Of a stretch of DNA of 64,000 bases, positions 43,391 through 51,597 are shown one piece after another; positions within the stretch are counted from its first letter, which is position 1; each line of letters begins with the position of its first letter. Made by a program: the position numbers and the translations under genes. Under the pieces are notes generated by a model. It was not told where the DNA came from. It made no database searches and was given only the letters and a program-made list of their open reading frames with translations. This DNA comes from Leadbetterella sp. (GTDB lineage Bacteria; Bacteroidota; Bacteroidia; Cytophagales; Spirosomataceae), in the NCBI GenBank assembly GCA_019638185.1, contig JAHBUH010000021.1, positions 19,731 through 83,730 on the forward strand, read 5' to 3'.

Positions 43391-45046
43391 ATGCGTAAAA
43401 CGTTTGTTATTTTCTCAACCGCCCTGATCATCTTCCTGGCGCTGCTGTCGGTGTACATGAACCCTAACTGGTATGTGATCTTAGGCATAGTGGTATTTTT
43501 TACCGGCATGGGCTATTACGACATGGTGCAAACCCGGCACTCTATTATGCGGATCTACCCGGTTTTTGGCCGGCTCCGGTTTTTCATGGAGGAAATGCGA
43601 CCCAAGATCTACCAGTATTTCATTGAATCGGATATTGACGGACGTCCGCTTAACCGGATTGACCGCTCTACGGTTTACCAGCGGGCCAAGAAGGAAAACG
43701 ACACCATGCCTTTCGGAACCCAGCTGGATGTGTACTCGGAAGGTTACGAGTGGCTGGCCCATTCCATGGCCCCCAAAGATTTCCATAAAATAGGCCATGA
43801 CCTGAGGGTTAAAGTGGGAAACAAAGACTGTATCCAGCCTTATTCCTGCAGCATCCTGAATATATCGGCTATGAGTTATGGTTCACTCAGCAGCAATGCG
43901 GTAGAAGCCATGAACGGCGGAGCCCAATTGGGGAAGTTTGCACATAACACCGGCGAAGGCGGACTCAGTGAGTTTCACCTGAGGCCGGGCGGCGATGTGA
44001 TCTGGCAGATAGGCACCGGGTACTTTGGTTGCCGGGCAGCTGACGGGGGCTTTGACCCCGTACAGTTTGAAGCAAGAGCCACGCTGCCCAACGTGAAAAT
44101 GATAGAAATCAAAATATCACAAGGGGCTAAACCCGGTCATGGCGGAATTCTGCCGGCGGCTAAAAATACTCCGGAGATAGCCCGTGCCCGAAACATCGAA
44201 CCGTATACGCTGGTAGCTTCACCGCCTTTTCACAAGGCATTTGACAATCCTCTGGGCCTGATCGGTTTCATTAAACAGTTGCGGCAGCTATCCGGCGGTA
44301 AACCGGTGGGCTTCAAGCTCTGTATCGGGCACAAAAGTGAGTTTATCAGCATCTGCAAGGCCATGATAGAGACCGATACCTATCCCGACTTCATCACGGT
44401 AGACGGTGCGGAAGGCGGTACCGGTGCCGCGCCTCAGGAGTTCTCCAACTATGTGGGTGCTCCCCTCCTCGATGGCCTGGATTTTGTGGTGAACGTTTTG
44501 CGTGGACTCGACATCAAGAAACATATTAAAGTGTTTGCCTCGGGCAAAATCACTTCCGGCTTCCATATTGTACGGGCCCTGGCGCTGGGTGCTGACGCCT
44601 GTTATTCCGCCCGCGCCATGATGCTGGCCGTAGGCTGTATCCAGGCCCTGCAATGCAATACCAACAAGTGCCCGGTAGGTGTGGCTACTCAGGATCCGCA
44701 GCTTACTATTGGCCTGGTGGTGGAAGATAAGAAAACACGGGTGGCTAACTACCATAACAATACCCTGAAAAGCGTGGTAGAGCTCATAGGCGCCACCGGC
44801 CTGGACGACATCAAAAACCTGTCGCGCAGCCATATCTACCGGCGGATCTCCTTCAGCCAGATGCTCAGCTACGAAGAGATCTTCCCTACCACGCCTATCG
44901 GCGCCTTTCTGAAAGAAGAGACCATCACCCGTAAATACCAGGATGATTTCCGGAACGCCAGCGCAAAACACTGGGGAGTATTTAATGTGGCTACGATTGG
45001 CAGTGTGGCGGAGGAGCGAATTGTGGAGAAGCAGGCAGGGAAATGA
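43391..45046 (+). CDS. FMN-binding glutamate synthase-family protein (GltB domain 2-like)
   Basis: 551 residues, the stand-alone form that has one or two N-terminal TM segments (TFVIFSTALIIFLALLSVYM, NWYVILGIVVFFTGMG) followed by the FMN-binding domain of glutamate synthase. Visible: SCSILNISAMSYGSLSSNAV, the FMN loops GAKPGHGGILP and TVDGAEGGTGAAP, and the 3Fe-4S ligands in GCIQALQCNTNKCPVGVATQ (C-x5-C-x4-C). It lacks the glutaminase domain and small subunit. Its physiological reaction is not established. Monocistronic, with a strong terminator. Confidence 0.9.
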   Translation: MRKTFVIFSTALIIFLALLSVYMNPNWYVILGIVVFFTGMGYYDMVQTRHSIMRIYPVFGRLRFFMEEMRPKIYQYFIESDIDGRPLNRIDRSTVYQRAKKENDTMPFGTQLDVYSEGYEWLAHSMAPKDFHKIGHDLRVKVGNKDCIQPYSCSILNISAMSYGSLSSNAVEAMNGGAQLGKFAHNTGEGGLSEFHLRPGGDVIWQIGTGYFGCRAADGGFDPVQFEARATLPNVKMIEIKISQGAKPGHGGILPAAKNTPEIARARNIEPYTLVASPPFHKAFDNPLGLIGFIKQLRQLSGGKPVGFKLCIGHKSEFISICKAMIETDTYPDFITVDGAEGGTGAAPQEFSNYVGAPLLDGLDFVVNVLRGLDIKKHIKVFASGKITSGFHIVRALALGADACYSARAMMLAVGCIQALQCNTNKCPVGVATQDPQLTIGLVVEDKKTRVANYHNNTLKSVVELIGATGLDDIKNLSRSHIYRRISFSQMLSYEEIFPTTPIGAFLKEETITRKYQDDFRNASAKHWGVFNVATIGSVAEERIVEKQAGK

Positions 45047-45083
45047 GACATTAACTATGATTAAAAGGTAGTCCGAAAATACC

Positions 45084-45123
45084 GTGCCCCCAAAAAGTCA
45101 GACACTTTTTGGGGGCACTTTTT
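45084..45123 (+). terminator. Strong terminator after the glutamate synthase-like gene
   Basis: Perfect 15-bp stem GTGCCCCCAAAAAGT/ACTTTTTGGGGGCAC (45084-45098 and 45104-45118) with loop CAGAC and five Ts. The sequence GTCAGACACT in it recurs 77 bp downstream. Confidence 0.9.
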
Positions 45124-45183
45124 ATAATAAGAAAAAATCCGTTCAGTTCACATAAAAGCAGCTTTGTAAATAAGTCAGACACT
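45095..45183. repeat. Direct repeat AAGTCAGACACT
   Basis: AAGTCAGACACT appears once in the terminator (45095-45106) and again at 45172-45183. It may be the trace of a small mobile or MITE-like element that carries the terminator palindrome. Only two copies are seen. Confidence 0.4.
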
Positions 45184-45247
45184 AATGGGCTATTCTGCCC
45201 GGGTACTGAGCACCTTACAACCCGCAAATAATTCCTGCTAAGGATTC

Positions 45248-46030
45248 TCACCCCCTTTGCCTCACCGCCTCAAATAAAATCACCCCCGCCGCCACAGACA
45301 CATTCAGGGACTCTACCCGGCCTTTCAGCGGGATCTGGGCTTTGTAATCAGACTCTTCAATGAGGGAATCGGTGATGCCGTCTTCTTCTGAACCCATGAT
45401 GATGGCGGTAGGGAGCGTAAAATCCACGTCATAGACCACATCATTTCCCTTTTCGGTACAGGATACCACCTGGAAACCTGAGTTTTTGAGGTATTTCACT
45501 GTATTCATGAGGTCGGTTTCCCGGCATACGGGAATAAAATTCAGGGCGCCGGAAGAGGTTTTCATGGCGTCGCCGTTAATCTGGGCGGCACCACGGGCGG
45601 GAAGTACCACGGCATGCACCCCGCTGCATTCTGCCGAGCGGCAGATGGCGCCGAAGTTCCGGACGTCCGTGATGCGGTCCAGCACCAGTACCAGGGGCGT
45701 TTCTCCGGCTTCAAACACGGAAGTGACCACATTGGAGAGCTGCGCAAAATTTACGGAGGACACAAACGCCACGGCTCCCTGGTGGTTTTTCATGGTCACG
45801 CGGTTCAGGCGCTCCTGGGGTACCTTCTGAACGGGTACTCCCCGGTGCCGGGCCAGCGTTTCTATTTCCTCTACATGCTTCATGTCTTTCAGAAGCAATA
45901 TTTTATCAATTTCCTTTTCGCTCTTAAGCGTCTCTATTACGGAATTAATACCAAAAACGAAGTCGGCCTTATTGGGCCGGTTTACGGGCTTATGAAATTT
46001 CTTCACTCCGCTGCCTTTCCTGTTCTCCAT
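45248..46030 (-). CDS. rlmB: TrmH/SpoU-family RNA 2'-O-methyltransferase (RlmB-like)
   Basis: 260 residues. The N-terminal substrate-binding domain (FVFGINSVIETLKSEKEIDKILLLKD) precedes the SPOUT domain: motif 1 LDRITDVRNFGAICRSAECSG, motif 2 AIIMGSEEDGI, motif 3 IPLKGRVESLNVSVAAGVILFEA. These fit RlmB, which methylates G2251 of 23S rRNA; other TrmH members cannot be excluded. The gene overlaps the upstream GWxTD gene by 28 bp (46003-46030), which implies co-transcription. Confidence 0.9.
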   Translation of the reverse strand: MENRKGSGVKKFHKPVNRPNKADFVFGINSVIETLKSEKEIDKILLLKDMKHVEEIETLARHRGVPVQKVPQERLNRVTMKNHQGAVAFVSSVNFAQLSNVVTSVFEAGETPLVLVLDRITDVRNFGAICRSAECSGVHAVVLPARGAAQINGDAMKTSSGALNFIPVCRETDLMNTVKYLKNSGFQVVSCTEKGNDVVYDVDFTLPTAIIMGSEEDGITDSLIEESDYKAQIPLKGRVESLNVSVAAGVILFEAVRQRG

Positions 46031-47274
46031 GATTCTACATAGGGGTACCAGAACGCACTATACTCCGGATACCTCACCAGCTCATAATTTTGTTCTGAAA
46101 ATACGTTGGGTTTCTTATAAAATGTATAAATGATCTCTGAGGTATTGCGGCTTTGGGAGTAAAGCCAGACCTCGCGGGTGCGGTTACGCTGCACCCGGGC
46201 CGGCGGCCCCATGATGACGTACACCATGCCCTTGTCGGTTTTCCATCCTTCCTTATACGTGGTAAAAAACTCGTTCGCCTCCTCTATCCGCTTATAATAA
46301 CTACGAATGATCTTACGGGCCAGCTCCTGGTCACCTTTAGCCAGGTTAAGAAAATACATATCCATGGCGTCTTTGCCGCTGTCGTAAGTAGCTGAGCTCT
46401 CTATTTCTTTGGAAGTACTCATGTACACCAATGCCTCTTTCAGGGTCTCCGGCCGGGTGTCACGCGGGTAGCGCTTATCTACTACCAGGAAGCCGTAGCC
46501 GTCTTTGACGTCTTCAGGATTCTGGGTCAGCACGTACATGCCCGTTTCAGCGAGTGTTAGCGGTACACGGTCTTTGATCTCCAGGGTTTCAGCTATTTCA
46601 AATTCACTTTCCGCCGCTCTTTTGGTGCCCGACATGGGCGAAAGCGCCGGTTTGGCGTTATTGCGGTAACGGATCAGGAAAAGCGGCTCGGCTGAAGGCT
46701 TCAGGGATTTGATCACAAAACTCTCCCCGCTGTAAATATACGACTGAAAGTCAGGCACTTCGTATGATAAACTTTTATAGATCTCGTAACGGGTATTGGA
46801 TCTTTTGGCCGTGAAATCCACGGCCATGTCGTAAGAAAACTTAGTGCCGGAGGCCGGATGGATGAATTCTACCAGCAGAATGCCGCCGGTATACTCCTTT
46901 ATCCGGGGGATATCAAAACTCAGGAGGTAGGAATCTCCCGATGGCCGGGCAAATTCCGGCGTAAAAGCCAGCTTACCTGTACTGATCTTCTCCCGGATGC
47001 CAAAGTCGGTCTGAAGCGCCCACTGTACCCGGAAACTCTCGTTCAGTTTTTCCATAGACATCTTCTCCCCCAGCAGAGTGATATGGGTTTTTATGAAAAC
47101 CCGGGCAGAAGTGGAGTCCACGAAATTGTATTTCCCGGCCACAGAATTAACGATGGGCTTTTCTACATTCCGTGGCGCTTCTTCCTTCACAACGGCCGCC
47201 GCCGGCTTTTTCTCCCGGACTTTACAGCCTGAAAAAGCAGCGATCAAAACCAGAAACAGTAATCCTCTCTTCAT
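46003..47274 (-). CDS. GWxTD domain lipoprotein
   Basis: 423 residues from the ATG at 47274, which gives a lipoprotein signal (MKRGLLFLVLIAAFSGCKV, Cys17); a frame extending to 47397 only adds an implausible leader. The C-terminal region has the GWxTD motif as EGWKTDKGMVYVIMGPPARV plus RTREVWLYSQ, defining the GWxTD family, which is common in Bacteroidota but of unknown function. The middle is beta-rich and may be periplasmic. Its end overlaps the rlmB start, and it is divergent from the truncated haemoglobin gene. Confidence 0.88.
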   Translation of the reverse strand: MKRGLLFLVLIAAFSGCKVREKKPAAAVVKEEAPRNVEKPIVNSVAGKYNFVDSTSARVFIKTHITLLGEKMSMEKLNESFRVQWALQTDFGIREKISTGKLAFTPEFARPSGDSYLLSFDIPRIKEYTGGILLVEFIHPASGTKFSYDMAVDFTAKRSNTRYEIYKSLSYEVPDFQSYIYSGESFVIKSLKPSAEPLFLIRYRNNAKPALSPMSGTKRAAESEFEIAETLEIKDRVPLTLAETGMYVLTQNPEDVKDGYGFLVVDKRYPRDTRPETLKEALVYMSTSKEIESSATYDSGKDAMDMYFLNLAKGDQELARKIIRSYYKRIEEANEFFTTYKEGWKTDKGMVYVIMGPPARVQRNRTREVWLYSQSRNTSEIIYTFYKKPNVFSEQNYELVRYPEYSAFWYPYVESWRTGKAAE

Positions 47275-47379
47275 CAAAAAAGTATAGATGTCACTAAAAA
47301 AACGACACACCTCTGCAAATGTTGATGCAATATAGCACTTTTTCTCAAACCTAAACCGTGGGTATGGTGTTATAGGTAT

Positions 47380-47769
47380 ATGACAACTGAAAAACAAATA
47401 ACGCTGAAAGATATCAGTACCCGGGCCGATCTCCGGTTATTGATCGATACATTTTATGACTGCGTGCTGAATGACCCTATCATGCGCCCTGTATTTGAGG
47501 ATTCACTCCCCCACTGGGATCATCACAAGGAGCGCGTGGTAAATTTCTGGGAAAACTGGTTGTTTCAAACCGGTTCCTATGACGGCGGCATGATGTGGAA
47601 GCACTCCTCCCGCCACCAGACCCAGCCCATGACCACCGAGCGCTTCGAACGCTGGCTGGCCTATTGGATGACCACCCTAGATCAGCTCTTTGCGGGTGAA
47701 AATGCAGAATTTATGAAGAGTAAGGCACTGGAGATCGGGAAGGTGCTGCATCATAAGTTAAATGGTTAG
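47380..47769 (+). CDS. Truncated haemoglobin, group III
   Basis: 129 residues, group III globin size. The pattern LLIDTFYDCVLNDPIMRPVF and HHKERVVNFWENWL is globin helices B-E; the proximal His lies in MMWKHSSRHQTQPMTTERFERWL. The C-terminal helix (LYWMTTLDQLFAGEN...KVLHHKL) is typical. Such proteins bind O2, NO or peroxide-related ligands; in Bacteroidota the role is open. Its promoter is in the divergent gap with the GWxTD gene. The ABC-F gene follows 41 bp later and has its own promoter. Confidence 0.85.
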   Translation: MTTEKQITLKDISTRADLRLLIDTFYDCVLNDPIMRPVFEDSLPHWDHHKERVVNFWENWLFQTGSYDGGMMWKHSSRHQTQPMTTERFERWLAYWMTTLDQLFAGENAEFMKSKALEIGKVLHHKLNG

Positions 47770-47780
47770 TTATTCTTTTC

Positions 47781-47788
47781 TATCTTTG
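47781..47788 (+). promoter_or_regulatory. Bacteroidota -7 box for the ABC-F gene
   Basis: TATCTTTG, exact TAnnTTTG, 22 bp before the ATG at 47811, inside the short gap after the globin gene. Confidence 0.5.
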
Positions 47789-47810
47789 CGGCTTAATTTC
47801 GAAAGCAGAT

Positions 47811-49448
47811 ATGATCTCGGTAGATAACGTAACGGTAGAATTCAGCGGCCACGCACTTTTCTCAGATATTACTTTTAACATTAATGAAAAAGACCGGATA
47901 GCCCTGATGGGCAAAAACGGTGCAGGAAAATCCACCCTCCTGAAGGTCATTGCGGGCGTGAATAAGCCCACTAAAGGCAAGATCTCCGCCCCCGCTGATG
48001 CGGTCATCGCCTACCTGCCCCAGCATCTGCTTACAGAAGATAATACCACGGTTTTTGAAGAGACTTCCAAGGCCTTTGCCAATGCGCAGGCCATGCAGAC
48101 TGAGCTGGAAGAGCTGAATAAACAACTGGAGACCCGTACCGACTACGAGTCAGACGAGTACATGGACATCATCACGCGGGTATCCGAGCTCAGCGAGAAA
48201 TTCTACTCCCTGGAAGAAGTGAATTACGATGCCGAAGTAGAAAAAGTACTAAAAGGCCTGGGGTTCTCCCGAGAAGACTTCACCCGCCAGACCTCCGAGT
48301 TTTCGGGTGGCTGGCGCATGCGCATTGAGCTGGCTAAAATCCTGCTCCAAAACCCGGATCTGATCCTGCTGGATGAGCCTACTAACCACATGGACATCGA
48401 GTCTATCCAGTGGCTGGAAGATTTCCTGGTGAACAGCGCAAAGGCGGTGATCGTGATCTCGCACGACAGGGCCTTTGTAGATAACATCACTAACCGGACC
48501 ATTGAGGTGACCATGGGCCGGATTTACGACTATAAGGTGCCCTACACTCATTACCTTCAGCTGCGCAAAGAGCGCCTGGAGCAGCAGCAGAAGCAGTATA
48601 ACGATCAGCAGAAGATGATCGCCGAAACCCAGGAGTTTATTGAACGTTTTAAAGGCACTTATTCCAAAACCCTACAGGTGCAAAGCCGTGTGAAAATGCT
48701 GGAAAAACTGGAGATTGTGGAAGTGGATGAAGTAGACACCTCCACTATTAACATCAAGTTTCCGCCTGCCCCGCGGTCAGGTAACTACCCGGTGATAGCC
48801 GAATATGTAGGCAAAAGCTACGGCGACCACCTGGTGTTCAAAGACGCCAGCTTCTCCATTGAACGGGGACAGAAGGTGGCTTTTGTGGGCCGGAACGGAG
48901 AAGGGAAGTCCACTATGGTAAAGGCCATCATGGGTGAGATCGACTTTGATGGCAGCCTGAAAGTAGGTCATAATGCCGAGATCGGCTACTTTGCCCAGAA
49001 CCAGGCCTCGCTGCTGGATGAAGAGATCACGGTATTTGACACCGTGGATCAGCTGGCCGAAGGCGAGATCCGTACCAAAATCAAAGACCTGCTGGCCGCC
49101 TTCCTTTTCCGGGGAGATGACCTGAACAAAAAAGTAAAAATGCTCTCCGGCGGTGAAAAAACCCGCCTGGCCATGATTAAACTGCTGCTTCAGCCGGTTA
49201 ACCTGCTGATCCTGGATGAGCCCACTAACCACCTGGATCTCCGCACTAAAGACATCCTGAAAGACGCCCTCCGGGCTTTTGAAGGTACCATCATCCTGAT
49301 CTCCCACGACCGTGACTTCCTGAACGGCCTGGCGGAAAAAGTGTTTGAGTTTGGGAATAAGCGTATCCGGGAGCACTTTGAGGACATCGACAGCTTCCTG
49401 AAAAATAAGAAAATGGAGAACCTGAAAGAGATAGAACGGAAGAACTAA
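47811..49448 (+). CDS. ABC-F family ATP-binding protein
   Basis: 545 residues with two ABC domains and no membrane domain. Domain 1: GKNGAGKSTLL, signature FSGGWRMRIELAKILL, DEPTNHMD. Inter-domain linker is charged coiled coil (LRKERLEQQQKQYNDQQKMIAE) and FIERFKGTYSKTLQVQSRVKML. Domain 2: GRNGEGKSTMV, LSGGEKTRLAMIKLLL, DEPTNHLDLRT. This is the ABC-F architecture of ribosome-associated proteins such as EttA, YbiT and Uup. YbiT-type seems closest by the WRMRIELAK motif, but I cannot decide. Not an antibiotic-resistance subtype that I recognise. No clear terminator, though a CCGGAAA inverted repeat (49479-49493) follows. Confidence 0.9.
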   Translation: MISVDNVTVEFSGHALFSDITFNINEKDRIALMGKNGAGKSTLLKVIAGVNKPTKGKISAPADAVIAYLPQHLLTEDNTTVFEETSKAFANAQAMQTELEELNKQLETRTDYESDEYMDIITRVSELSEKFYSLEEVNYDAEVEKVLKGLGFSREDFTRQTSEFSGGWRMRIELAKILLQNPDLILLDEPTNHMDIESIQWLEDFLVNSAKAVIVISHDRAFVDNITNRTIEVTMGRIYDYKVPYTHYLQLRKERLEQQQKQYNDQQKMIAETQEFIERFKGTYSKTLQVQSRVKMLEKLEIVEVDEVDTSTINIKFPPAPRSGNYPVIAEYVGKSYGDHLVFKDASFSIERGQKVAFVGRNGEGKSTMVKAIMGEIDFDGSLKVGHNAEIGYFAQNQASLLDEEITVFDTVDQLAEGEIRTKIKDLLAAFLFRGDDLNKKVKMLSGGEKTRLAMIKLLLQPVNLLILDEPTNHLDLRTKDILKDALRAFEGTIILISHDRDFLNGLAEKVFEFGNKRIREHFEDIDSFLKNKKMENLKEIERKN

Positions 49449-49570
49449 ACCTTTTTTGAAGACCCGTCTTATAGCTCTCCGGAAAATTTCCGGGCCGTTT
49501 CCCGCGTTATAAGTCCGGTGCCCGTACACACGAAAAACAGTGCGCCCTTATAATTCATTTAAAAACTAAC

Positions 49571-49966
49571 ATGATAAAAAAAGGTACTCTGCTGCTGCTC
49601 CTTACCGGGCTGATTTCTTCCTGTCAGCTGTTTCCAGGGCCGGAAAAAAACCAATTCTTACTTAACCTGGATAACCTGGCCTCGGAAAAAGTCATAAAAC
49701 TTCCCGTAAACGGCTCGGCCCATGCCATCCGGGTATCCATCACCGGAAATATCAGCGACAGCCTGGCCGTGCAATGGGGAAATTACGGCAAGGGTGACAC
49801 CCTGCATGTCACTGAGCGTTTTGTTCTTCCCCCGGGAAAAGTGGATTATTTTTACAAGGGAGATTTTTACGGAAACTCCTTATACATCAAGCATACTCCT
49901 TTTGAAAACTCATCGATAGACGGGGTGTTAAGGGTAGATATGACGGTGCATGCTTCCGGGAATTAA
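49571..49966 (+). CDS. Hypothetical lipoprotein
   Basis: 131 residues. The signal peptide ends in a lipobox (LTGLISSC, lipidated Cys18). The rest is beta-rich (VIKLPVNGSAHAIRVSITGN, LAVQWGNYGKGDTLHV, FVLPPGKVDYFYKGDFYG, DGVLRVDMTVHASG) without a recognised domain. No neighbour clearly defines its role: ABC-F ends 122 bp upstream and a serine hydrolase gene starts 105 bp downstream. Confidence 0.7.
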   Translation: MIKKGTLLLLLTGLISSCQLFPGPEKNQFLLNLDNLASEKVIKLPVNGSAHAIRVSITGNISDSLAVQWGNYGKGDTLHVTERFVLPPGKVDYFYKGDFYGNSLYIKHTPFENSSIDGVLRVDMTVHASGN

Positions 49967-50071
49967 GGTGGGGCCTCAGCAGGTAGAATCCGGAGTAGCT
50001 CGGTGGAGAATATTATGTTTAACACCACAAAACTTTTTGCATTTTTCTCCCCTCCTTTCTACCTTTATTCC

Positions 50072-51355
50072 ATGAGATCATTATTATTCCTTTACTTATT
50101 CGTGATCATAACACAGGTACAGGCACAGAATTCCCCGCTTCTCGCAGAACTACTGGCCGGGAATACGGATCCCCGGTTCCGGCAGGTGATGGATAATCCC
50201 GAAAAATACCGGGTGCAGATCATCTACACGCGCATAGACCGGGACCAGGATAACGTGCCTCATTTTACGCATCATACGTTTCAAACAGGCACTCCCCCCT
50301 ACTTTAACCCGGCATCTACCGTTAAGCTGCCGGCGGCGATACTGGCCCTGGAGAAGCTCCGCGATCTTCCCGGCGGAGTCACCCGGGATACCTGGCTACA
50401 GGTAGACAGCGCTTTCAGAGGCCAGCGGCCCCTGGTACAGGAAGCCAGCGCGCCCGGCCAAAAACCCACCCTGGCCCACCTGATCCGGCAGGCTATGCTG
50501 GTGAGTGAAAATGAAGCGTATAATCGTCTTTACCAGTTTGTGGGACAGGAGTACCTGAACAAGAGGCTCTGGCAGCTGGGGCATAAGCAGGTGCGCATCA
50601 CCCGCCGTTTTGAGCCGAATGATGAGGAACAGAACCGCCGTTCCAATCCGTTCCGGTTCCTGCGGGAAGACGGCAGCCTGCTGTATGCACAGCCGCAGGA
50701 AGTGAGCGCTATCCCTTTTGAATATCCGCAACTGCCCCTGATCGGGGAGGCGCATTACAGTAACGGCACATTAGTTCCTAAAGGTATGGACTTCAGCAGG
50801 GCAAATAACCTGCCGCTCTTTGATTTACAGCAGATACTGCAGCGACTGATGTTTCCGATGTCTTTTTCGGCGGAACAAAGATACCGTCTGAACGAAGAAG
50901 ACTATCGTTTTCTCTACCGCTACCTCTCGCAATCACCCGGCGAGACCAATTATCCGAAATACGACGAAAAGGATTTTTATCCCTCCTACGCGAAATTCTT
51001 CTTTCGCGATAGTACCGTGCCGAAGCAGCCGCCGGGACTTCGCATCTTCAATAAAGTGGGCTGGGCCTACGGCTTCCTGACTGACGCCTCCTATGTGGTG
51101 GATTTTGACCACCAGGCAGAATACATGCTGGCGGCCACGGTCTATGTTAATGAAGACGGGGTGCTGAACGATGGCAAATACGATTATAAGGAACTGGGCT
51201 ACCCGTTTCTGTATGAACTGGGGCAAACGATATATCGTCACGAACTATCCCGTGAGCGGCCCCATAAGCCGGATCTTAGCCGGTTTAAAATAGATTATGA
51301 ACAAAGAATAGACGACAAAAGACCCACTTTGAAAGAATCCGAGGTGGATAATTGA
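50072..51355 (+). CDS. Exported serine hydrolase, class A beta-lactamase-like fold
   Basis: 427 residues from the ATG at 50072, which gives a clear signal peptide (MRSLLFLYLFVIITQVQAQ); the frame extends 23 codons upstream with no signal character. The nucleophile motif SxxK is STVK (in YFNPASTVKLPAAILAL), the second motif SxN is SEN (MLVSENEAYNRL) and a KxG-like strand is NKVGWAYG, as in class A beta-lactamases and related transpeptidase-fold enzymes. The substrate is unknown; peptidoglycan or an ester is possible and real beta-lactam hydrolysis cannot be claimed. Monocistronic, 242-bp gap before mutL. Confidence 0.83.
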   Translation: MRSLLFLYLFVIITQVQAQNSPLLAELLAGNTDPRFRQVMDNPEKYRVQIIYTRIDRDQDNVPHFTHHTFQTGTPPYFNPASTVKLPAAILALEKLRDLPGGVTRDTWLQVDSAFRGQRPLVQEASAPGQKPTLAHLIRQAMLVSENEAYNRLYQFVGQEYLNKRLWQLGHKQVRITRRFEPNDEEQNRRSNPFRFLREDGSLLYAQPQEVSAIPFEYPQLPLIGEAHYSNGTLVPKGMDFSRANNLPLFDLQQILQRLMFPMSFSAEQRYRLNEEDYRFLYRYLSQSPGETNYPKYDEKDFYPSYAKFFFRDSTVPKQPPGLRIFNKVGWAYGFLTDASYVVDFDHQAEYMLAATVYVNEDGVLNDGKYDYKELGYPFLYELGQTIYRHELSRERPHKPDLSRFKIDYEQRIDDKRPTLKESEVDN

Positions 51356-51597
51356 AACGTACTCTATTTCTCTGTCTTATAAAGAAGCTGACAGCCGAGC
51401 CTTTTAAACAAGGATAGAATATCACCAGGGAAGTGTGTAGTTTCAGGATTTTATATTAAATATTTATACAATTATACAAATACCCAACCGATACTAATTT
51501 GGAACTTCTCCAAAGCAGAATTCGGTTTTTCACTTAAAAATCAAGAACTTTGCAGGCAATTTGCAGGGTACTGCTTCCCGTAAGAAATACGACATAA

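Noticed and set aside
45051-45251. A 66-residue minus-strand reading frame between the glutamate synthase-like gene and rlmB.
   Set aside because: It runs through a perfect 15-bp terminator stem and has no domain or signal; it is noncoding.
50072-51355. A beta-lactamase resistance gene.
   Set aside because: SxxK, SxN and KxG motifs show the fold only; the sequence is not close enough by eye to a known beta-lactamase and many penicillin-binding-like hydrolases share these motifs.
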